Positions 32,056 to 41,076 of a stretch of DNA of 64,000 nt are shown one piece after another (position 1 is the first letter of the stretch; each line of letters opens with the position of its first letter). A program made the position numbers and the translations under genes. The stretch lies in assembly GCA_963702705.1 (NCBI GenBank), contig CAVPDR010000002.1, positions 496,001 to 560,000 of the forward strand, given 5' to 3'. The DNA is from VRUE01 sp963702705. Lineage in GTDB: Bacteria; Actinomycetota; Thermoleophilia; Solirubrobacterales; 70-9. Below the pieces are notes generated by a model. It was not told the origin of the DNA, did no database searches, and worked only from the letters and a program-made list of their open reading frames with translations.

Positions 32056-33956
32056 GCTGAGCCCACCGCGGTCGGCTCGGGCTGCGCGGCCTCAACCGAT
32101 TCGCCGGCCATGATCGCGTGGCGGGCGCCCGGGACGCCGAACTCGTAGGGGCCGCCGACGACGCGCGGGATCTCGGTGAAGTTGTAGATCGGCGGCGGCG
32201 AGGAGACCTGCCACTCGATCGAGTTGGCGCGCCAGGGGTTGGCGACGGCGCGCGGCCCGAAGCGCCAGCTGACGATCATGTTGTAGAGGAAGACCAGCTG
32301 GACCGCGCCGAGCATGAAGGCGAAGCAGCTGATCAGCAGGTTCCAGTTGCCGAACTGCGAGGCGTAGTCGGCGACGCGCCGCGGCATCCCGTCCATGCCG
32401 ATCCAGTGCATCGGGATGAAGGTGCCCCAGGTGCCGATCAGGGTGCCCCAGAAGTGCACCCGGCCGAGTTTCTCGTCGTACATGCGCCCGGTCATCTTCG
32501 GGAACCAGTGGTAGATCCCGGCGAAGATCGTGAAGACCGAGCCGCCGAAGAGGACGAAGTGGATGTGGGCGACGATGAAGTAGGTGTCGGAGACGTGGAT
32601 GTCGATCGGCACCATGCCCAGCATCACACCACTGATGCCGCCGATCGTGAAGGTGACGATGAAGGCGAGCGCGAACAGCATCGCGGTCGAATAGGTGTGG
32701 ATCTTGCCGAAATAGAGGGTCCCCAACCAGGAGAAGATCTTGATCCCGGTCGGCACCGCGATCAGCAGCGTGGTGATCATCATCGGCACCCGCAGCCAGC
32801 TGAACATGCCGGCAACGAACATGTGGTGGGCCCAGACCGTGTAGCTGAGCACGACGATCCCTATCAGCGCCAGCGCCATCAGCCTGTAGCCGAAGATCGG
32901 CTTGCGGGCATGGGTCGAGATGACCTCCGAGATGATCCCGAATCCCGGCAGCATCATGATGTAGACGGCTGGATGCGAATAGAACCAGAAGATGTGTTGG
33001 TAACTGACGACATCGCCGCCCCCGGCGAACTGGAAGAAGTTGGTGTGCAGAGCACGGTCGAAGAGGACCATGAACTGGGCGCCGGCGATGAAAGGCGTGG
33101 CGGCGACGACCAGGAGTGAGGTCGAGAGGTTGGCCCAGACCAGCAGCGGCATCCGCCAGAAGGTCATCCCGGGCGCGCGCATCGAGACGATCGTGACCAG
33201 GAAGTTGAGCGCGGTCGCGATCGAGGAGGCGCCGGCGAACTGGACGCCGAGGTTGAAGAAGGACTGGCCCAACGGAGCGCCGGTCGAGAGCGGCGCGTAG
33301 CCGGTCCAGCCGGCGTCGAAGGCGCCGCCCGGCGCCAGGAAACTGCCGATGAAGAGCAGCCCCGCGATCGGCAGCATCCAGAAGCTGAGCGCGTTGAGGC
33401 GCGGGAAGGCCATGTCCGGGGCGCCGATCATCAGCGGCAGCACGTAGTTGGCGATCCCGGCGAAGACCGGGATCACGAAGACGAAGATCATCAGCACCGC
33501 GTGGGTGGAGAAGAGGCTGTTGTAGGTCGCCGCGTCGACGATCTGGGTGCCGGGCTGAGCCAGCTCGGCCCGGATCAGCATCGCCATCAGGCCGCCGACG
33601 AAGAAGAAGAAGAAGGTCGTGCAGATGTACTGGATGCCGATCACCTTGTGATCGGTGTTGAAGCGGAAGTAGTCCTTCCAGCTCTTGGCCCCGTGCTGGG
33701 AGTGGTCCTCGGGGATCGTCGGCATGCCGGCCGCCCAGCGCAGCCAGTAGTCGAAACAGCCGAAGCCGAGCAGGAAGCCGAGCGGGCCGCTGACCAGCGG
33801 CACGACGACCTGCGGGTAGCCGGTCTGCTCGGTCTGGTAGGCGGGCAGGCCGGAGGCCTTGCGCAGGGCGACGACGAGGGCGAAACCGAAGGCGGCACCC
33901 AGCAGCGCGCCCAGCGCGCCGCGAATCCACCCCGGTTGCTTGATCGCAGCCACCAT
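32052..33956 (-). CDS. coxA: Cytochrome c oxidase subunit I (type A, aa3)
   Basis: Catalytic subunit of the oxygen-reducing, proton-pumping terminal oxidase. 634 aa. All ligands are present: haem a His152 (FSTHAVLMIF) and the second haem a / haem a3 pair in VAHIHFV; CuB His in YSHPAVY with the cross-linking Tyr, and the His pair in WAHHMF. YSHPAVY rather than GHPEVY marks the A2 subtype. About 90 N-terminal residues form an extension with two extra helices before the usual start (DHKVIG). The ATGA overlap couples it to the Usp-like gene. Confidence 0.97.
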   Translation of the reverse strand: MVAAIKQPGWIRGALGALLGAAFGFALVVALRKASGLPAYQTEQTGYPQVVVPLVSGPLGFLLGFGCFDYWLRWAAGMPTIPEDHSQHGAKSWKDYFRFNTDHKVIGIQYICTTFFFFFVGGLMAMLIRAELAQPGTQIVDAATYNSLFSTHAVLMIFVFVIPVFAGIANYVLPLMIGAPDMAFPRLNALSFWMLPIAGLLFIGSFLAPGGAFDAGWTGYAPLSTGAPLGQSFFNLGVQFAGASSIATALNFLVTIVSMRAPGMTFWRMPLLVWANLSTSLLVVAATPFIAGAQFMVLFDRALHTNFFQFAGGGDVVSYQHIFWFYSHPAVYIMMLPGFGIISEVISTHARKPIFGYRLMALALIGIVVLSYTVWAHHMFVAGMFSWLRVPMMITTLLIAVPTGIKIFSWLGTLYFGKIHTYSTAMLFALAFIVTFTIGGISGVMLGMVPIDIHVSDTYFIVAHIHFVLFGGSVFTIFAGIYHWFPKMTGRMYDEKLGRVHFWGTLIGTWGTFIPMHWIGMDGMPRRVADYASQFGNWNLLISCFAFMLGAVQLVFLYNMIVSWRFGPRAVANPWRANSIEWQVSSPPPIYNFTEIPRVVGGPYEFGVPGARHAIMAGESVEAAQPEPTAVGSA

Positions 33957-33969
33957 CAGTCGGCCTCCA

Positions 33970-34761
33970 TTATGCCCCGCCGGCGCTCAGCGGCACCGGG
34001 TCGGTCTCAGTGTCTTGGGTGATCGATTCTTTGAGCGGCGCCGGCACCTTTTCCTTCAGGCTCGAGACCCATTTCTGGAAGTCGGCGGGTGTTTCGACCA
34101 CGACCTTGGCCCGCATCGAGGCGTGGCCGAAGCCGCAGAGCTCGGTGCAGATCAGCTGGTAGGTGCCGAGCTTGTCCGGGGTGACGATCGCCGTCGTCGT
34201 GATTCCGGGGACGTTGTCCTTCTTGATCCGCCACTCGGGGACCCAGAAGGAGTGGATCACGTCCTGCGCGTGCATCTTGAACTGGATCTGGCGATTGACC
34301 GGCACGTGCATTTCTCCCTGCACGTAAACGTCGCCTTTGCCCGGATAGCCGAAGCTCCAGGCGTACTGCTGGGAGAAGACGTCGACCGTCATCGCGTCCT
34401 TGGCCGGCTTTTCGATGTCGTGCAGGACCGACCAGCTGTAGCCGGCGCCGAAGAGGACGATGATCGTCGGGATCACGGTCCAGGCGACCTCGAGCCGGGT
34501 GTTGCCGTGAATCGGCTCGCCGTCGGATTCGTCGCCGGGCTTGGCTTTGAATTTCCAGAGGGCGTAGAAGAGCATCACCACGACCAGCGAGAAGACGAAG
34601 GCCGAGAGCACGATCATCACGTTGAGCAGATCGTCGATCTTCGGCGCCGCGGTCGAGGCCTCCTGGCCGTCCCAGTTGATCGAGAGCATCACGGCAGAGA
34701 TCGCCGCGGTCATCGCAACTGTGGCAGCGAGCATCTTCGCTATCGGGAGGCGGCCGTACAT
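33970..34761 (-). CDS. coxB: Cytochrome c oxidase subunit II with intact CuA site
   Basis: Electron entry subunit of the aa3 oxidase. 263 aa with an N-terminal signal-like helix, two membrane helices (about residues 45-68 and 90-112) and a periplasmic cupredoxin domain. The CuA loop is complete: CTELCGFGHASM, plus the upstream His in DVIHSFWVP. No fused cytochrome c. The ATG has TAGAAT 12 nt upstream. First gene of the coxB-coxA-usp-coxC operon. Confidence 0.97.
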   Translation of the reverse strand: MYGRLPIAKMLAATVAMTAAISAVMLSINWDGQEASTAAPKIDDLLNVMIVLSAFVFSLVVVMLFYALWKFKAKPGDESDGEPIHGNTRLEVAWTVIPTIIVLFGAGYSWSVLHDIEKPAKDAMTVDVFSQQYAWSFGYPGKGDVYVQGEMHVPVNRQIQFKMHAQDVIHSFWVPEWRIKKDNVPGITTTAIVTPDKLGTYQLICTELCGFGHASMRAKVVVETPADFQKWVSSLKEKVPAPLKESITQDTETDPVPLSAGGA

Positions 34762-34773
34762 GAGGCGGCGGGC

Positions 34774-34779
34774 ATTCTA
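34774..34779 (-). promoter_or_regulatory. -10 box of the coxB operon
   Basis: TAGAAT, 12 nt before the coxB ATG, overlapping the stop codon of the glycosyltransferase gene. Confidence 0.45.
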
Positions 34780-36189
34780 TTGAAGCGACGGCGGGAAGCT
34801 TTCAGGCTCCTTTCCCGCCGAGGCCTCGAGCACCCCGCGCGCCACGCCCTCCCAGCTCCAAAGCCGCCGCGCGGTGGCCACCAGTGCCTCACGAGCCGCG
34901 TCCCGCTCATCCTCCGGAAGTGACAGCCAGCCATTGAGCCGCTCGGCAATCGCCTCGACCGCGCCAAGCTCGACCGGAAACGACGTAAGCCGGCCAACCC
35001 CCGGCGGCAACGCCGCCATCAGCTCGCGCGACACCTCCAGCATCCCCGAGTGCCCGGCCGAGACAGGCAGCACCCCACAAGCAGCCGCCTCCGCGGCAAC
35101 CATCCCGAAGGCCTCGGGAAAGGTGCTCGGCATCACGAGAGCTTCCGCACCAGGCAGAAGCTCAGCAACCTCGTCGTGCTCAAGCCTGCCGATGAACCCA
35201 ACGGAGCCCGCAGCATCCTGAGCCGCTTGAACATATCCGGCCGGGGGATCTATCAGGAAGGCAGACAGGATCGGTAGCGGCTTCTCCTCCCCGCCCTCGA
35301 TACCCCATCCCGCCAGCGCAACCTCGCGCGCATCGTTGATGTCTCCGCGCTCCAGAGCAGCCAACAGCCTGCGCAGACCCTCCTCGTACTCGCCGAACCC
35401 GGCGATTTCGAGCCGCGCGTCTGGATTTTTGGCCGACACCAGCGGCCACGCCGTCAGCAGCAGATCGACGCCCTTCGAGACAATCAACTTGCCGACAAAG
35501 ACGATCCTCCGCGGGTGGCGTGGGGTGAGGGGGGTCGAGGACGGAGGCGAAGCCCCCGCCCGCAGGCCCCCCTTGCCCCGCGACAGGACCCGCGGCCGAA
35601 ACGCCCCCGTGTCGACACCAGGCGGACCGAGCCGCGTCTTCGCCTGGAGGTCCTTGACATTCGGCAGCGCGGCCCAAAGGGATTCGGCCGTGTGACGCGA
35701 GCCAACCAAGACTCCGCTGGCAGCTTCCACGCCTTCGCGTGCGTAGGGCAGAAACCGCGGGTTGGGCTTGACCGTGTACTCGAGCGCCGAGCCATGGATC
35801 TTGGCGGCGAAGGGGCCGACGTCGGCCCGAGCAAGGATTGCCGGGCCCATGACCAGGTGGTTGGCCAGGGCAGCGTCGAAGCCGCCGACCGCCTTGGAGA
35901 CCTCGCGCACCGCCGCCAAGTTCGACTCGATGTAGCGGTCGAGCTCATCCTCCGTCAGCTCGGGAAAGGTCTTGACCTCGAAGCCCTCATAGGGGTCCTT
36001 GACGTAGACCGGGAGCAGGCCGTGGATGTCGGGGTTGTGGATCTCGACCCCCTCGATCTTGGTCTCGCGGTCCTGGCAGAGGAGGTGGACCTCGTGGCCC
36101 AGCTTGGCCAGGGCTCGGGCCAGATTGAAGTTGTAGATGTTGCTGCCGGTGCCGCGCAGCATGTAGCCGTGGAAGAGGAGGACACGCAT
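34777..36189 (-). CDS. Glycosyltransferase, GT4 family
   Basis: Retaining GT-B sugar transferase of 470 aa. The N-terminal domain begins MRVLLFHGYMLRGTGSN with the Gly-rich acceptor loop; the C-terminal nucleotide-sugar site shows IVFVGKLIVSKGVDLL, LEIAGFGEYEEGL and the E-x7-E motif in PEAFGMVAAEAAACGVLP. The ATG 36189 is chosen because TAGCTT lies 11 nt upstream and the conserved fold starts there; a longer frame to 36345 crosses the divergent gene. Acceptor unknown. Confidence 0.9.
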   Translation of the reverse strand: MRVLLFHGYMLRGTGSNIYNFNLARALAKLGHEVHLLCQDRETKIEGVEIHNPDIHGLLPVYVKDPYEGFEVKTFPELTEDELDRYIESNLAAVREVSKAVGGFDAALANHLVMGPAILARADVGPFAAKIHGSALEYTVKPNPRFLPYAREGVEAASGVLVGSRHTAESLWAALPNVKDLQAKTRLGPPGVDTGAFRPRVLSRGKGGLRAGASPPSSTPLTPRHPRRIVFVGKLIVSKGVDLLLTAWPLVSAKNPDARLEIAGFGEYEEGLRRLLAALERGDINDAREVALAGWGIEGGEEKPLPILSAFLIDPPAGYVQAAQDAAGSVGFIGRLEHDEVAELLPGAEALVMPSTFPEAFGMVAAEAAACGVLPVSAGHSGMLEVSRELMAALPPGVGRLTSFPVELGAVEAIAERLNGWLSLPEDERDAAREALVATARRLWSWEGVARGVLEASAGKEPESFPPSLQ

Positions 36190-36200
36190 CGGAGCCGCCC

Positions 36201-36206
36201 AAGCTA
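36201..36206 (-). promoter_or_regulatory. -10 box of the glycosyltransferase gene
   Basis: TAGCTT, 11 nt before ATG 36189. It abuts the divergent -10 at 36208-36213, so the two promoters are practically back to back. Confidence 0.4.
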
Positions 36207-36207
36207 T

Positions 36208-36213
36208 TAGTCT
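36208..36213 (+). promoter_or_regulatory. -10 box of the zinc-ribbon gene
   Basis: TAGTCT, 8 nt before the GTG start at 36222. Confidence 0.4.
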
Positions 36214-36221
36214 TCGCGGCC

Positions 36222-36485
36222 GTGAACTCGAAGCAGCTCTACCGCATGCGCGCCCCGGCCTCTGGCCGCGAGGCCTTGGCCGAGGCCGAACCGGGCAAGG
36301 TTTACCTCGACCGCGAGACCGGCGAGGAGATGGAGCCGGTAGCAATGGTCCTCCCCCTCGCCCCCTCAGCCTCGTCGCTACCGCGCACCCCGGCCAACCT
36401 CCGCGCCTGCCGCCGCTGCGACCAGCTGATCGGCTTGGACGTCAGCGACTGCCCGTACTGCGGGCTAAGACAAGAAGCGCTTTAG
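36222..36485 (+). CDS. Small zinc-ribbon protein
   Basis: 87 aa, no known family. The C-terminal 25 residues hold a CxxC...CxxC zinc ribbon (CRRCDQLIGLDVSDCPYCG). The N-terminal half is hydrophilic and includes GKVYLDRETGEEMEPV. GTG start with a leaderless-type -10. Divergent from the glycosyltransferase gene. Confidence 0.7.
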   Translation: MNSKQLYRMRAPASGREALAEAEPGKVYLDRETGEEMEPVAMVLPLAPSASSLPRTPANLRACRRCDQLIGLDVSDCPYCGLRQEAL

Positions 36486-36500
36486 CTCGATAGCGCAGAC

Positions 36501-36619
36501 GGGGCGGGCGTCGGTAGGCCCACCTCACTCACCTGACTGGCTGGGTCGTAAGTTGTCGTCCGAGGTCCTTTCCGGGCCAGCGGCGCAAAACGTTCGGAGG
36601 GCCTACCGACGCCCGCCCC
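36501..36619. repeat. Long palindromic element, family B copy 1
   Basis: Perfect 21-bp arms 36501-36521 and 36599-36619. On the minus strand the ~77-nt interior contains GAACGTTTTG, GCCGCTGGCCC, CCTCGGACG and CCAGCCAGTCAGG, all shared with copy 2, while the arms themselves are unrelated in sequence to those of copy 2. Confidence 0.85.
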
Positions 36620-36716
36620 TTAGAAGCTTCCAAGGCAAAACAACCCCGACGCCCCGGTTGGGCACTCACCGACGTCCCTCGCTTTGAGCTTCCGTGATTC
36701 GTGACGCTGGGGTTGA

Positions 36717-36832
36717 CCCGAAGCGTCGGGTGCCCCTGCGAACGTTTTGTGCCGCTGGCCCTATCCACCCTCGGACGGCGGGAGCCGATCCAGCCAGTCA
36801 GGCAAGTGAGCAGGGGTACCCGACGCTTCGGG
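36717..36832. repeat. Long palindromic element, family B copy 2
   Basis: 23-nt arms 36717-36739 and 36810-36832 (22 of 23 complementary; the odd pair is G-T). The plus-strand interior carries the same core blocks as copy 1 in reverse orientation. Confidence 0.85.
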
Positions 36833-36853
36833 CCAGCCGAGGGCTTCCCGGAC

Positions 36854-37660
36854 CTAGGGTTTCTTGACGAGAGTCGCCGTGTACAGCAGGCGGGCGTTGG
36901 AGTAGTAGCAGCCGTAGGTCTTGGTCTTGCCCACTCCCTGCTGGGGGTGGCCGCTCTGGATGTCTTCCTTGGAGGCGCAGTGGCCTTCGAGGCGGCTGCC
37001 GCGCCAGGTTTCTTCTTCGGAGACGTTGAAGGCGAACATCGGCGCCCAGGTCGGCACGGTGAGGGCGACGATCTGGCCGGTCAGGACCGAGAGCGGATGA
37101 TCGAGCGTGAAGATCGGGGTGCTGCCGAAGTAGGGGTTGAGCACCTCAAGCGGGCTCTGCCTGACCAGCGTGTATTTGGGCGGTTTCGAGCCTTCGACCG
37201 GGCGCAGGATGCCGATCCGCGCCTCCGAGGGGCTGCCGAGGAATTCGTCGAAGAAGCTGACCTCGTTGGTGGTCGTTTTCGAGTCCGTGCGCGAGGGCTT
37301 CGCCAGGGTGATCGACCAGGCGACGACCTTGCCGTCGAAGGGCGCCTCGTAGGGCTGATCGACGCCGCCGGCGATCGCCTGGAAGCCGGTTACGTGACCC
37401 TCGACCCGGCAGGGGATGACCTCGACATTGTTGACGATCCTGCCCGGACATGAAGGTGGCGGGGTCGAGGACGTCTGGCCAAGGGTGACCACACGCAGCG
37501 GCGCCGAGTCGGCGGCCCCAGGCCAGGCAGCGACGACGAGGGCGATCAGCGCGCAGGCGAACGCCAGCGCCACCGCTGCGCGCGTCCTGCCCCAGGTTTC
37601 GGCTGCTCCTTGCACGATCTCAAGCTGCAAACCCCGTGCTCTCATCAGGGTTGCGGCCAC
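36854..37660 (-). CDS. Secreted or membrane-anchored protein of unknown function
   Basis: 268 aa if started at GTG 37660 (ATG 37645 is an alternative). One N-terminal hydrophobic helix (AAVALAFACALIALVVAAWPG, about residues 28-48) acts as signal peptide or anchor. The exported ~215 aa contain four Cys, a repeated VTG/VVAWSITL beta-strand pattern and LDHPLSVLTGQIVALTVPTW. No family recognised, but the style matches other exported orphan proteins in this window. Starts after the palindromic region. Confidence 0.7.
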   Translation of the reverse strand: MAATLMRARGLQLEIVQGAAETWGRTRAAVALAFACALIALVVAAWPGAADSAPLRVVTLGQTSSTPPPSCPGRIVNNVEVIPCRVEGHVTGFQAIAGGVDQPYEAPFDGKVVAWSITLAKPSRTDSKTTTNEVSFFDEFLGSPSEARIGILRPVEGSKPPKYTLVRQSPLEVLNPYFGSTPIFTLDHPLSVLTGQIVALTVPTWAPMFAFNVSEEETWRGSRLEGHCASKEDIQSGHPQQGVGKTKTYGCYYSNARLLYTATLVKKP

Positions 37661-37732
37661 GATTCTGCCGCCCAGGGCGGAGGAATGCCGCGCCCGCGCC
37701 CCACCTGCACGATCCCGGCCAGGCGGCCACTG

Positions 37733-37738
37733 TAGGGT
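37733..37738 (+). promoter_or_regulatory. -10 box of the AtzG-like/amidase operon
   Basis: TAGGGT, 11 nt before ATG 37750. Confidence 0.4.
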
Positions 37739-37749
37739 TGCCCCCCGGA

Positions 37750-37953
37750 ATGGAGAGTCCGGATCGAGCAGAGCAGTTCATCCCGGCAGGGCTCGCTTCG
37801 CTCGGGATCGAGGCCGACGAGATCGACCTTGCCGTGATGGGCGCGGCCCACCAGATGTTCTGGCCCTCGATCCTGGACCTGCTCGCGCTCGACCTCGACG
37901 AGCTCAAGCTGGAGCGCGACGAGGACCTCTCGCGGGCGCCGGAGCCAGCATGA
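37750..37953 (+). CDS. AtzG-like (DUF4089-type) small subunit
   Basis: 67 aa acidic helical protein (ESPDRAEQFIPAGLASLGIE...). Its size, composition and coupling to an amidase gene (ATGA overlap) match AtzG-type small proteins that partner AtzE-like amidases, in a GatC-like manner. Family assignment rests largely on context. Confidence 0.65.
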   Translation: MESPDRAEQFIPAGLASLGIEADEIDLAVMGAAHQMFWPSILDLLALDLDELKLERDEDLSRAPEPA

Positions 37954-39320
37954 GCGCCCTCGACCTTCCGCTGCGCGGCCAGGCGGCGGCGATCGCCGCC
38001 GGCGAGGCCGATCCGGTCGAGCTGCTTGACGCCGCCCTGACCCGGATCGAGGAGCGCAACCCGACAATCAACGCCATCGTCGAGACCTTCCCGGAGCGCT
38101 CGCGGGCGATGCTCGACGCAGCGCCGGACGGGCCGCTGCGCGGAGTGCCGGTGGTGATCAAGGACGAGTGGCCCCTGCCCTGGCGAGCGCAGCGCTTTGG
38201 CGCGGCGGAAATGCTGGCCGAGACGGCGCCCGGCGAGTCCGGTCCCTACCGCGCCCTTCGCGACGCCGGCGCGGTAATCGTCGGCGTCGCCAACATGCAC
38301 GAGCTGGGCGCCAGCAGCACCGGCAACACCTCGGTCTACGGCCCGGCGCGCAACCCCTGGGACACCGAGCGCTGCCCGGGCGGCTCCTCGAGCGGCCCCG
38401 CCGCCGCGGTCGCGGCGCGGCTGGTCGCCGGCTCGGTCGGCGCCGACGGGATCGGCTCGGTCCGCTTCCCCGCCGCCTACTGCGGCCTGACCGGCCTCAA
38501 GCCGACCTTCGGCCGCGCGGCGATGGCCGGGCACCACATGGACGGGATCTCGACCACGATCGTCTCCGGGCCGCTCGCCGCCGATGCCGGCGACTGCCGC
38601 CTGCTCGGCTCCGCCCTCTTCGGCGAGGAGCTTTCGGGCGGCGATACGGCCGGCCTGCGGATCGGCGTCATCCGCGACGCCGTTTCCGAGGACGTCGCGC
38701 CCGAGGTCCGCGAGGCCTGCGAGGCGGCGATCGAGGCACTGCGAGACCGGACCGGCGGCGAGGTGGTCGAGGTGGAGCTGCCCGACCTTGACGCCGGGGC
38801 ACTGGCGACTGTGCTGATCGCCAACGTCGAGAGCCTCGGCGAGGCCACGCCGGGGCGGCTCAACGATCTCGACCCCGAGCTCAGCCCCGTCGCCCGCGGC
38901 TTTCTCAAGTACCGAATGCTGCTGCCGGCCGCGGCGGGCGTGAAGTCCTACCGGATCCGGACGCTGATGCGGCACAGGGTCGCGGACCTCTTCGATCGGG
39001 TCGACGTCCTCGCCTGGCCTACCGTACCCGCGGTCGCACCGCCGCTGGAGGCGCCGCTGGTCGAGCTGCCCTCGGGAACGCTGACCGCCGACCAGGCCAA
39101 CGTGCGCGGCGCCGGCCTCGCCAACCTGACCGGGATCCCCGCGATCAGCGTCCCGGTCGGCCTCGGCGCCGGCGAGCTGCCGATCGCCCTGCAGCTGCAG
39201 GCGGCCTGGGGTCGCGACGAGCTGCTACTCGATGCGGCTGAGGTGCTGGAGCGGGCAAACGGGCGGCGCTGGGTCGACTCGCTGCCGCCCCTCGCCCGCA
39301 CGGCGCCGACGGAGGCCTGA
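37950..39320 (+). CDS. Amidase signature family hydrolase (AtzE-like)
   Basis: 456 aa. The Ser-cisSer-Lys triad is visible: Lys in VVIKDEW (about residue 70), the Gly/Ser block CPGGSSSGPAAAVAA (about residue 143) and the nucleophile in GIGSVRFPAAYCG followed by GLTGLKPT. The overlap with an AtzG-like gene suggests a two-subunit amidohydrolase, as for 1-carboxybiuret hydrolase. The substrate is not identified. ATG 37950 begins the domain. The ABC exporter genes follow 2 nt later. Confidence 0.9.
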   Translation: MSALDLPLRGQAAAIAAGEADPVELLDAALTRIEERNPTINAIVETFPERSRAMLDAAPDGPLRGVPVVIKDEWPLPWRAQRFGAAEMLAETAPGESGPYRALRDAGAVIVGVANMHELGASSTGNTSVYGPARNPWDTERCPGGSSSGPAAAVAARLVAGSVGADGIGSVRFPAAYCGLTGLKPTFGRAAMAGHHMDGISTTIVSGPLAADAGDCRLLGSALFGEELSGGDTAGLRIGVIRDAVSEDVAPEVREACEAAIEALRDRTGGEVVEVELPDLDAGALATVLIANVESLGEATPGRLNDLDPELSPVARGFLKYRMLLPAAAGVKSYRIRTLMRHRVADLFDRVDVLAWPTVPAVAPPLEAPLVELPSGTLTADQANVRGAGLANLTGIPAISVPVGLGAGELPIALQLQAAWGRDELLLDAAEVLERANGRRWVDSLPPLARTAPTEA

Positions 39321-39322
39321 GG

Positions 39323-40294
39323 ATGCCGGCGATCGTGGTCGAGGGCCTGCAGCGCGCCTTTGACGAAGTGCTGGCCGTGCAGGGCGTCGACCTCGAAGTC
39401 GACGAGGGCGAGATCTACGGCTTCCTCGGCCCCAACGGCGCCGGCAAGACGACGACGGTGCGGATGTTGACCACGCTGCTGCTGCCGACCGGCGGCCGGG
39501 CAACGGTCGCCGGCCACGACGTAATCCGCGAAGCGCGGGCCGTGCGGGCCTCGATCGGGGTCGCCCTGCAGGAGGCGGCGCTCGACCCGCTGATGACGGG
39601 GCGCGAGCTGATCCGGCTGCAGGCGACGCTGCAGGGGCTGCCCGGCGACGAGGGCAGGCGTCGCGCCGACGATCTGCTCGAGCGGGTCGACCTCGCCGCG
39701 GCCGCGGACCGCCGGGTCGGCGGCTACTCGGGCGGAATGAAGCGCCGGCTCGACCTCGCCGCGGCGCTCGTCCACGAACCGCGGGTGCTCTTCCTCGACG
39801 AGCCGACCACCGGCCTGGACCCGGTCAGCCGCAAGACGATCTGGGAGGAGGTGCGGGCGCTCAACGACGACGGCACCACCGTCTTCCTCACCACCCAGTA
39901 CCTCGAGGAGGCCGATCAGCTCGCTGACAACGTCGGCATCATCGACAGCGGCAGGATCGTCGCCGAGGGCACGCCGGAGGCGCTGAAGGCGCAGATCGGC
40001 CACCCCCACGTGCAACTACAGCTGGCCGAGGGCTCGGTCGCCGAGGCGGAGGAAGTCTGCGCCCGGATCGGCAGGCTGCTGCCACCCAAAGACGGCAAGG
40101 CGGTCCTGGTCGAGGTCGAGAACGGCGCCGCCGACATCCCGCGCGTGGTGCGGGCGCTCGACGACGCCGGGATCGGGGTCGAGTCGCTGGAGCTCGTCCG
40201 CCCGACCCTCGACGACGTCTTCGTCGCCAAAACGGGTCACCACCTGGAGAAGGATGACGAGGAGGGCGCCCAACCCGAGGCGGTCGAGGCGTGA
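39323..40294 (+). CDS. ABC transporter ATP-binding protein, DrrA-like
   Basis: ATPase of an ABC-2 type exporter. 323 aa: Walker A GPNGAGKTTT (about residue 38), signature YSGGMKRRL, Walker B VLFLDEPTTGLD and H-loop LTTQYLEEAD, then a ~90-aa C-terminal regulatory part with SLELVRPTLDDVF as in DrrA/NodI. 2 nt after the amidase gene; overlaps the first permease gene (GTGA). Confidence 0.93.
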   Translation: MPAIVVEGLQRAFDEVLAVQGVDLEVDEGEIYGFLGPNGAGKTTTVRMLTTLLLPTGGRATVAGHDVIREARAVRASIGVALQEAALDPLMTGRELIRLQATLQGLPGDEGRRRADDLLERVDLAAAADRRVGGYSGGMKRRLDLAAALVHEPRVLFLDEPTTGLDPVSRKTIWEEVRALNDDGTTVFLTTQYLEEADQLADNVGIIDSGRIVAEGTPEALKAQIGHPHVQLQLAEGSVAEAEEVCARIGRLLPPKDGKAVLVEVENGAADIPRVVRALDDAGIGVESLELVRPTLDDVFVAKTGHHLEKDDEEGAQPEAVEA

Positions 40295-41076
40295 AGGAGC
40301 TTGCCACCAACGTTAGGGTGGTCAGGGCGCTGGGCATGCGCTCGATCCGCCAGACCTTCCGCCGGCCGCAGCTGATGGCGCCGATCGTCGTCTTCCCCAC
40401 CCTGTTGCTGGCGATCCAGACCGGCGGCGCCGGCGGCGCGATCAACCTGCCCGGCTTCCCGCCAGTGCAGAGCTTCCTCCAGTTCATGCTGGCCGGGGCG
40501 ATGATGCAGTCGCTGATGCTGGCCGGCAACAGTGGCGGCATCGCGCTCGCCGTCGACATCGAGATGGGCTTCACCGACCGCCTCTTCTCGGCCCCGATCC
40601 CGCGCTACACGATCGTGCTCGGGCGGCTGGCGGGGACGGCGGCGCTGGGCCTCTTCTCCTCGCTCTGGTTCCTCGCGATCGGGCTGATCTTCGGCGCCGA
40701 AATACACAGCGGCGTGGCCGGCGTCCTGATCGCGATCGCGCTCGTCACGGCGACGGCGACGGCGGTCGGCGGCATCGGCGCGGCGATCGCCCTGCGCACC
40801 GGCAGCGCCAGCGTCGTCCAGGGACTCTTCCCGCTGGTTCTCGTCGTCCTCTTCCTATCCTCCGCCTTCTTCCCCAACCAGCTGATGATCCAGCCGGCCA
40901 AGGCGATCGCCGAATACAACCCGCTCAGCTTCGTCGTCGAAGGCGTGCGCGGGCCGATCATCGGCGACGTCGACGCCGCCGAACTGGGCGAGGCGGTGCT
41001 GGCGATCCTTGGGATCGTCGTGCTCGGCCTCGTGCTCAGCGCCCGCGCCCTGCGCCACCGGCTGCGGGTGGGCTGA
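40291..41076 (+). CDS. ABC-2 type permease 1
   Basis: 261-aa membrane protein with six hydrophobic segments. It has the DrrB-like block EMGFTDRLFSAPIPR and the C-terminal AEYNPLSFVVEGVRG (family: NPLTYVVDALR). Starts at GTG overlapping the ATPase stop and ends overlapping the next ATG, so all three exporter genes are coupled. Confidence 0.9.
   Translation: MKELATNVRVVRALGMRSIRQTFRRPQLMAPIVVFPTLLLAIQTGGAGGAINLPGFPPVQSFLQFMLAGAMMQSLMLAGNSGGIALAVDIEMGFTDRLFSAPIPRYTIVLGRLAGTAALGLFSSLWFLAIGLIFGAEIHSGVAGVLIAIALVTATATAVGGIGAAIALRTGSASVVQGLFPLVLVVLFLSSAFFPNQLMIQPAKAIAEYNPLSFVVEGVRGPIIGDVDAAELGEAVLAILGIVVLGLVLSARALRHRLRVG

Larger units (their letters stand above)
36486..36853. other. Gene-free stretch filled by two long palindromic elements
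   Basis: No convincing coding frame. It holds two inverted, homologous structured elements (36501-36619 and 36717-36832). Between them CAACCCC (36641-36647) can pair with GGGGTTG (36709-36715), giving a third nested structure. Confidence 0.7.
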
